From an uncultured Parasphingopyxis sp. (GTDB lineage: Bacteria; Pseudomonadota; Alphaproteobacteria; Sphingomonadales; Sphingomonadaceae): a DNA stretch of 64,000 nt. Below the pieces are notes generated by a model. That model did no database searches and had not been told where the DNA came from. It saw only the letters and a list, made by a program, of their open reading frames with translations. Positions 59,437 through 64,000 of this stretch are shown here, piece by piece. Made by a program: the position numbers and the translations under genes. Positions within the stretch are counted from its first letter, which is position 1. The number at the start of each line of letters is the position of its first letter. The DNA is taken from contig NZ_CAKZNF010000037.1 in NCBI RefSeq assembly GCF_937129435.1, positions 1 to 64,000 on the forward strand. The letters run 5' to 3'.

Positions 59437-60597
59437 TCAGCCGGTCGCAGCCCGCTGCCAGGCGCGCAATTCCTCTACGAACAGCTCGGCCCGCTCCATC
59501 GCCGCGAAATGGCCGCCCTGTTCGAGCCGGTTCCAATAGACGATGTTGCGGAACGTCTTCTCCGCCCAGCGGCGCGAGGGGGTCAGGATATCTTTCGGAA
59601 AGATGCTGCCGCCCATCGGCATGTGGATTTGCGGCATCTCGCCCGAATTGAAGCTCTCCCAATAGAGCCGCGCCGAGGAGGCGGCGGAGTTGGTCAGCCA
59701 GTAGAGCATGACATTGTCGAGCAGCCGGTCGCGCGAATAGACGTTTTCGGGGTGGCCGCCACAGTCCGACCAGCCGTGAAACTTCTCGACGATCCACGCC
59801 ATCTGCCCGACCGGCGAATCGGCCAGCGCATAGCCCAGCGTCTGCGGGCGGGTACTTTGCTGCGTCGAATAGCCGTGATCCTTGGTCCGATACCACGCGA
59901 TGCGGTCGAGCCCGGCCTGCTCCTCCTCGGTCGGGTTCGCCATCACCTCGTCGGGCGGCGTCACCCACACCATGTTGGAATGGATGCCGCGGCACGGATC
60001 GCCGTCGATATTCTCGCCGGCCAGCGCGCCGATGGCGATCGTCACCGCAGAGCCCCAGTCGCCGCCCTGCGCGCAGAAACGCTCATAGCCCAGCGCCGCC
60101 ATCAGCGCGCGCCACGCCATCGCAATTTTGAGCACCGACCAGCCCGGTGCTTCGGGCTTCCCCGAAAACCCGTATCCGGGGAGGGAGGGCAGGACGAGAT
60201 GAAAGGCGTCCTCCGCCTTGCCGCCATGGGCAACCGGATCGGTCAGTGGCCCGATGACATCGGCGAATTCGAGCACCGAGCCCGGCCAGCCATGCGTCAT
60301 GACCAGCGGTGTCGCATCGGCCTCGGGCGAGCGAATATGGAGGAAATGGATGTCGAGCCCGTCGATGGCGATGAGATGGTTCGGCCACTGGCTGAGCACC
60401 GTCCCGACGCGCCGCATGTCATATTCGTCGCGCCAATAGGCGGTCAGTTCCTCGACATAGGCGAGCGGGATGCCCTGATCCCAATCCTCGACCGTTTCCT
60501 TTTCGGGTAGCCGTGCGTGGGCAAGCCGCCGCCGAAGATCCTCGATCGCCGAATCTTCGATCCCGACAGCAAAATCCCGAACCTGACCCGTTTCCAT
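59437..60597 (-). CDS. Epoxide hydrolase (alpha/beta fold, EHN N-terminal domain), 386 aa
   Basis: N-terminal EHN domain (VRDFAVGIEDSAIEDLRRRLAHARLPEKETVEDWDQGIPLAYVEELTAYWRDEYDMRRVGTVLSQWPNHLIAIDGLDIHFLHI) and alpha/beta-hydrolase core: oxyanion THGWPGSVLEF, nucleophile D in FCAQGGDWGSAVTIAIG, and His in GGHFAAMER. Start: ATG 60597 rather than 60600 because AGGGAG lies 7 nt upstream. Converts epoxides to diols; no partners nearby indicate a substrate. Confidence 0.9.
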   Translation of the reverse strand: METGQVRDFAVGIEDSAIEDLRRRLAHARLPEKETVEDWDQGIPLAYVEELTAYWRDEYDMRRVGTVLSQWPNHLIAIDGLDIHFLHIRSPEADATPLVMTHGWPGSVLEFADVIGPLTDPVAHGGKAEDAFHLVLPSLPGYGFSGKPEAPGWSVLKIAMAWRALMAALGYERFCAQGGDWGSAVTIAIGALAGENIDGDPCRGIHSNMVWVTPPDEVMANPTEEEQAGLDRIAWYRTKDHGYSTQQSTRPQTLGYALADSPVGQMAWIVEKFHGWSDCGGHPENVYSRDRLLDNVMLYWLTNSAASSARLYWESFNSGEMPQIHMPMGGSIFPKDILTPSRRWAEKTFRNIVYWNRLEQGGHFAAMERAELFVEELRAWQRAATG

Positions 60598-60694
60598 CAT
60601 CCATCTCCCTCTATGCACAATGTCACGACATGCCGTTCGCGCCAGACCCTCTCATAGCCGCTTGAAAGCCTGCCGCCATCGCGCCAAATAGCTT

Positions 60695-61648
60695 TCAATG
60701 CTCTGCGTAGAGCGCCGCAACCCGCGGGTCGGGCGCGATGCCCGGGCAGGCGGTTAGCCGGTCGAGCTGGTGCGTCAGCGCGCAGACCGAAATGGCATGG
60801 AACAGCGCCTCCTCGCTCCAGCCCGCCGCGAACACGGCGTCGACATCGGCTTGGGCAACGGCGCCGCCCGGTTGCGACAGGACACGCACGTAGCGGAGCA
60901 GGGGCTGCATTGCTTCCGGCGCGGCGTCGGGATCGGCGATGACGGCATCGAGCCTTTCGGCCGTCAGGTCATCGCGAAGGGCGGCGGCGCGATGCGCGGC
61001 GACCCCCGCCTCGCAGCCGTTCAGCACCGAAACATAAGCCGCGATCGTCGCGCGCTCGCCGATCGACAGCGGCGAGGGGCCGAGCATCAGACCGTCATGG
61101 TAGCGCAGCAGCGCGGCGGTCGCGTCGGCCGGCACGGCGCCCCGGTTGGCACTTTGCTGCGCGGCATGGGCGGCGCTGCGCGGTTCGCGCTCCAGACCCA
61201 GCCCTTCGGCGATGCGATTCATGCCATTGAAAAACGCGCAGACCTGCACCGCATGGGCGATCTCGTCGTCGCTCCGCCCGGTCGCTCGAACCGCCTCGAC
61301 ATCGGCGGGGCGCACCGATGAGGGCGTGTGGGTCAGCGTGCCGAGCAGGGCGAAAAGCGCCGCTTCCTCCGCGTCGCGCGCAGCGGCGGGGTCGGCGACG
61401 ATGTCGTCGAGCAACAGGGGCGTAATACCCTGCGCCTCGGCCGCGCCGCGATGCGAGCCGACGCAATAGTCGCAGCCGTTGAGTGCCGAGACATAGGTCG
61501 CGATCAGCTCGCATTCGCCCTCGCTCAGCGGCGCACCGGCGAACAACAGTGCCGACCGCAAATGCAGCAGCGCGTTGCCCGCGACCGGAAACAGGCGCAA
61601 CGCCGGGCCGAGCGCCATCTGGCCGGAGATCGAGGGGAGATGCGGCAT
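60695..61648 (-). CDS. Protein with two carboxymuconolactone-decarboxylase (AhpD-like) domains, 317 aa
   Basis: Starts at ATG 61648 (MPHLPSISGQMALGPALRLFPVAGNALLHLRSALLFAGAPLSEGECELIATYVSALNGCDYCVGSHRGAAEAQGI). The first domain has the CxxC-xxxH of AhpD/CMD (CDYCVGSH). The second domain (FHAISV... SIGERATIAAYVSVLNGCEAGVAAHRAAALRDD) has CEAG in place of CxxC, so the redox pair there is lost. It follows a methyltransferase gene by 34 nt and belongs with the 3-hydroxyacyl-CoA dehydrogenase operon. A peroxidase-like role is inferred for domain one only. Confidence 0.87.
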   Translation of the reverse strand: MPHLPSISGQMALGPALRLFPVAGNALLHLRSALLFAGAPLSEGECELIATYVSALNGCDYCVGSHRGAAEAQGITPLLLDDIVADPAAARDAEEAALFALLGTLTHTPSSVRPADVEAVRATGRSDDEIAHAVQVCAFFNGMNRIAEGLGLEREPRSAAHAAQQSANRGAVPADATAALLRYHDGLMLGPSPLSIGERATIAAYVSVLNGCEAGVAAHRAAALRDDLTAERLDAVIADPDAAPEAMQPLLRYVRVLSQPGGAVAQADVDAVFAAGWSEEALFHAISVCALTHQLDRLTACPGIAPDPRVAALYAEH

Positions 61649-61682
61649 CAGCGTGCCGCTCGCCACAAGCGCCGCGAACCGG

Positions 61683-62303
61683 TCACGACCGGCGCATCTT
61701 GAAAGCGAATCCCGGCGCCATTCCGGTCTCGCCGCCGAAATCGGCCCTGCCCGTTTCCACGATATCGAACGCCGGTGCAAAGCTGGCCGCGATCCGGTCC
61801 GGCAATGTCCCCGCCGGATCGATACCGCCCGCACTTTTCTTGCCCGGCTTGTGCAGCAGCAGAAAGGCTCCGCCGGGAACCAGCACCTCGGCAAGGTTCT
61901 CGACATAGGCCGGTATCGACGATTCCGGCAGGGAATGGAAACAGCCGCGATCCAGCGCGGCCTCGAACGGGCCGGAGACGCTGCCGCCGACGCAGAAATC
62001 GGCGACCGAAAATTGCGGATTGCCGGACGCCCCATGACGCGCGATCGCCTGTTCGATCGCCGGCTCGGCAAAATCGATGCCCGTCACCCGATAGCCGCGC
62101 CCGGCAAGGGCGGCGGCGATGTGGCCGCCGCCGCACCCGATATCCAGCAACCGCGCGCCGGCCGGGAAGAAACGGCTATCGGCCGCCGCCGCGACAGTCG
62201 GATCGATCTCCTCGGACAGCCAGTCCCGGGAAAACTCGGCCTGGGACCAGCGCTCGCGCCATTTGCGCCGCCTGCGATCGGCGTCGGGTGGACCTTCGTT
62301 CAC
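61683..62303 (-). CDS. Class I SAM-dependent methyltransferase, 206 aa
   Basis: Starts at GTG 62303, overlapping the upstream TGA (GTGA). SAM motif [38 protein letters not shown] and motif II-like [30 protein letters not shown], then [22 protein letters not shown]. Shorter than the methyltransferase at 10523 and of the TPMT/TehB-like group; substrate unknown. The coupling to a 3-hydroxyacyl-CoA dehydrogenase and the CMD protein suggests a pathway unit of unknown product. Confidence 0.9.
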   Translation of the reverse strand: MNEGPPDADRRRRKWRERWSQAEFSRDWLSEEIDPTVAAAADSRFFPAGARLLDIGCGGGHIAAALAGRGYRVTGIDFAEPAIEQAIARHGASGNPQFSVADFCVGGSVSGPFEAALDRGCFHSLPESSIPAYVENLAEVLVPGGAFLLLHKPGKKSAGGIDPAGTLPDRIAASFAPAFDIVETGRADFGGETGMAPGFAFKMRRS

Positions 62304-63169
62304 CGCGTCGGCACGGGCTCGTCGCCCGAATAGTCGTAGAAACCCTTGCCCGTCTTGCGGCCGAGCCAGCCGGCTTCGACATATTTGACGAGCAGCGGCG
62401 CCGGACGGAATTTCGGGTCGCCCGTGCCCGAATAGAGCACGCCGCAGATATGCAGGCAGGTGTCGAGGCCGATGAAATCGGCGAGCGTCAGCGGCCCCAT
62501 CGGGTGGTTGAGGCCGAGCTGGCAGGCGGCATCGATATCGGGGATCGTCGCGACGCCCTCGCCGAGCGCGAAGCAGGCCTCGTTGAGCATCGGCAGCAGC
62601 ACGCGATTCACGATGAAGCCGGGCGCATCGTTCGCATGGACGGTCCGCTTGCCGAGCGCGTTGGCATAGGTCTCGACCGTCTTCACCGTCTCGCCGGACG
62701 TGGCGAGCCCGCGGATCACCTCGATCAATCCCATCAACGGCACGGGGTTGAAGAAGTGAACGCCGATAAAGCGTTCGGGATCGGGCGCGGACCGTGCAAG
62801 GCCGGTGATCGAGATAGAGGAGGTATTGGAAGCGAGGATCGCCTTGTGGCCGAGCACCTTGCCGACCTCCTCGAAGATTTTGCGCTTGATGTCCTCGCGC
62901 TCGGTTGCCGCCTCGATCACCATGCCCGCGCTCGCCATCGGCTCGAGACTGCCCACCGGTTCGATCCGGTCGAGCAACGTCTCGCGCGCCTGGGCTTCCA
63001 TTTTTTCGCGTTCGACGAGCTTGCCGAGTTGCGCGGCGATATGCTCCTTGGCGCGCTCGGCCGTTTCCAGATCGATGTCGGAGAGCCAGACCCTGTAGCC
63101 CGCACCTGCCGAAACCTGCGCGATCCCCGCACCCATCTGCCCTGCGCCGATCACTCCGATACCGTTCAT
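62300..63169 (-). CDS. 3-hydroxybutyryl-CoA dehydrogenase
   Basis: NAD-dependent 3-hydroxyacyl-CoA dehydrogenase, 289 residues from ATG 63169 (upstream codons are not conserved). NAD motif [40 protein letters not shown]; catalytic His in [21 protein letters not shown]-terminal domain [102 protein letters not shown]. It belongs to the fatty-acid or acetoacetyl-CoA metabolism group; chain-length choice is not readable. First gene of an operon with the methyltransferase. Confidence 0.94.
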   Translation of the reverse strand: MNGIGVIGAGQMGAGIAQVSAGAGYRVWLSDIDLETAERAKEHIAAQLGKLVEREKMEAQARETLLDRIEPVGSLEPMASAGMVIEAATEREDIKRKIFEEVGKVLGHKAILASNTSSISITGLARSAPDPERFIGVHFFNPVPLMGLIEVIRGLATSGETVKTVETYANALGKRTVHANDAPGFIVNRVLLPMLNEACFALGEGVATIPDIDAACQLGLNHPMGPLTLADFIGLDTCLHICGVLYSGTGDPKFRPAPLLVKYVEAGWLGRKTGKGFYDYSGDEPVPTR

Positions 63170-63236
63170 GACGTTCCTTTCGATCCTGTGTCGCGCGTCA
63201 CTATCGCGCATGGCGGCATCGGGCTAGGGGTGGGCG

Positions 63237-64000
63237 ATGTTTGGATGGGCTATCATTATCGCCGCGATGACGGCGCCATGGGTCGACGAGGCCGGGCCGG
63301 GACAGGTGTCGCTCTACGGCGACTGGGCCGTCGGCTGCGACAATGGCTGGGCATGCGAGGCGCAGGCGCTCGAGCCGGAAGGCGAAGCCGGCAGCGCACC
63401 GCTTTCGCTGTTCGTGCAGCGGCTCGGCGGCCCGAACCAGCCCTATCGCGTCGGCTTCCGCAACTATGAGGACGATCAGCCGGATCGGATCGGGCTGATC
63501 GTCGACGACCGCCATATGGGATGGGCCGAAAGCGGCGGCGGCGAAGAGTTCCATTTCGATCCGGCACGGACGCAGGCCATCGTTTCAGCGCTGGCGCGGG
63601 GCGATGCCGCGCGGCTCGAAGGGCCGAACGGCGAATGGCTCGGCGATGCTTCGCTCGCCGGTTCCTATGCCGCGCTCCTGTTCATCGAGGACCGGCAGCA
63701 CCGGGCCGGCACGGTGACGGCGGGCGTGGCCGTCGGCGAAGAGCCCGCGAGCAATGTCCCCGAACCGCCTGCCGTTCCGCGGGTCCGATCGATGCCGATC
63801 GCCGCGCGCAACGGCGAAACCGCGACACCGCTATCGATGGAAGAAACCGAGGCCCTCCACGAGGCGCGCGAATGCGACGGGTTCGGCGAACGCCGCACGC
63901 GCAACGATGCCTTTATATTGTCCGACGCGGCCGACCTGATCCTGATCTCCTGCTCGGACGGCGCCTATAATTTCAGCGACATCGCCTATGTCCGGCGGGA
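63237..64000 (+). CDS. DUF1176 family exported protein, 254 codons then window end
   Basis: ATG 63237 after AGGGGTGGGCG. The hydrophobic N-terminus MFGWAIIIAAMTAPW is a signal peptide, then EAGPGQVSLYGDWAVGCDNGWACEAQALEPEGEAGSAPLSLFVQRLGGPNQPYRVGFRN, with the (Trp)-(Cys)-(Cys) arrangement of DUF1176 (DNGWACEA and later HEARECDGFGE). Residues VRSMPIAARNGETATPLSMEETEALHEARECDGFGERRTRNDAFILSDAADLILISCSDGAYNFSDIAYVRR continue the family. The 3' end lies outside; truncated by the window, not by mutation. Function unknown. Confidence 0.85.
   Translation, partial: MFGWAIIIAAMTAPWVDEAGPGQVSLYGDWAVGCDNGWACEAQALEPEGEAGSAPLSLFVQRLGGPNQPYRVGFRNYEDDQPDRIGLIVDDRHMGWAESGGGEEFHFDPARTQAIVSALARGDAARLEGPNGEWLGDASLAGSYAALLFIEDRQHRAGTVTAGVAVGEEPASNVPEPPAVPRVRSMPIAARNGETATPLSMEETEALHEARECDGFGERRTRNDAFILSDAADLILISCSDGAYNFSDIAYVRR

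Noticed and set aside
61649-62071. N-terminal extension of the double-CMD protein to 62071
   Set aside because: It overlaps the methyltransferase gene in another frame and consists of Arg/Ser/Pro-rich, motif-free residues.

Overview
The window is high-GC, densely coded DNA from an alphaproteobacterium, most likely order Sphingomonadales. Evidence for this: a circularly permuted two-piece tmRNA gene, TonB-dependent receptors of the sphingomonad type, a UrcA-family protein, an NDUFA/NDUFS4-like 'ETC complex I' protein, a DUF2093 gene beside xseA, a dnaN-recF-gyrB cluster, a PrsK/PrsR/TPR/sugar-transferase exosortase-associated operon, and many extragenic palindromes. Genus and species cannot be named from this. 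It looks like ordinary chromosome: no integrase, transposase, phage gene, CRISPR array, tRNA or rRNA was seen.

Layout. 1-1623: 5' part of a TonB receptor (minus). 1.9-11.4 kb: envelope and nucleotide genes: a secreted protein, M23 lipoprotein, DUF2093 and xseA (minus) head to head with purD; then OmpA, a 32-aa membrane peptide, two membrane-anchored helix-hairpin-helix proteins flanking a von Willebrand protein, and a methyltransferase. 11.4-16.8 kb: yjbQ, gyrB, recF, dnaN (minus). 16.9-24.7 kb: porin-like protein, phosphatase, IalB-like protein, ssrA, two acidic lipoproteins, mscL, NUDIX, LysR/UrcA pair, complex-I protein, MATE pump. 24.9-30 kb: polyprenyl diphosphate synthase, chorismate mutase and a coupled GST-SDR-DCC-DUF4166 operon. 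30-36 kb: two-component system with a PepSY protein; haem-type receptor with DUF6607 and a candidate Fur box. 36-39 kb: Uup-like ABC-F, GST, DUF815 ATPase. 39.3-46.3 kb: the exosortase-associated operon. 46.5-49.4 kb: zinc-type CDF exporter, 25-aa peptide, DUF1801, argG. 49.5-51.6 kb: arsR-arsI-arsC-aquaporin operon with a readable promoter and operator. 51.8-64 kb: PAP2, GtrA, GT-C-like membrane protein, marC/folD/yggT operon, argB, exoD, epoxide hydrolase, and a 3-hydroxyacyl-CoA dehydrogenase/methyltransferase/double-CMD operon, ending in a truncated DUF1176 gene.

Two signals stand out. First, a family of palindromic elements with TTGTCAGA/TCTGACAA ends occurs at seven loci, always just after a stop codon or RNA 3' end. 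Three copies carry a 35-36 bp hairpin with compensatory base changes and an invertible loop. Second, a different 108-bp palindromic element sits in frame inside recF and adds exactly 36 codons. Both suggest this genome is shaped by small non-autonomous palindromic repeats.
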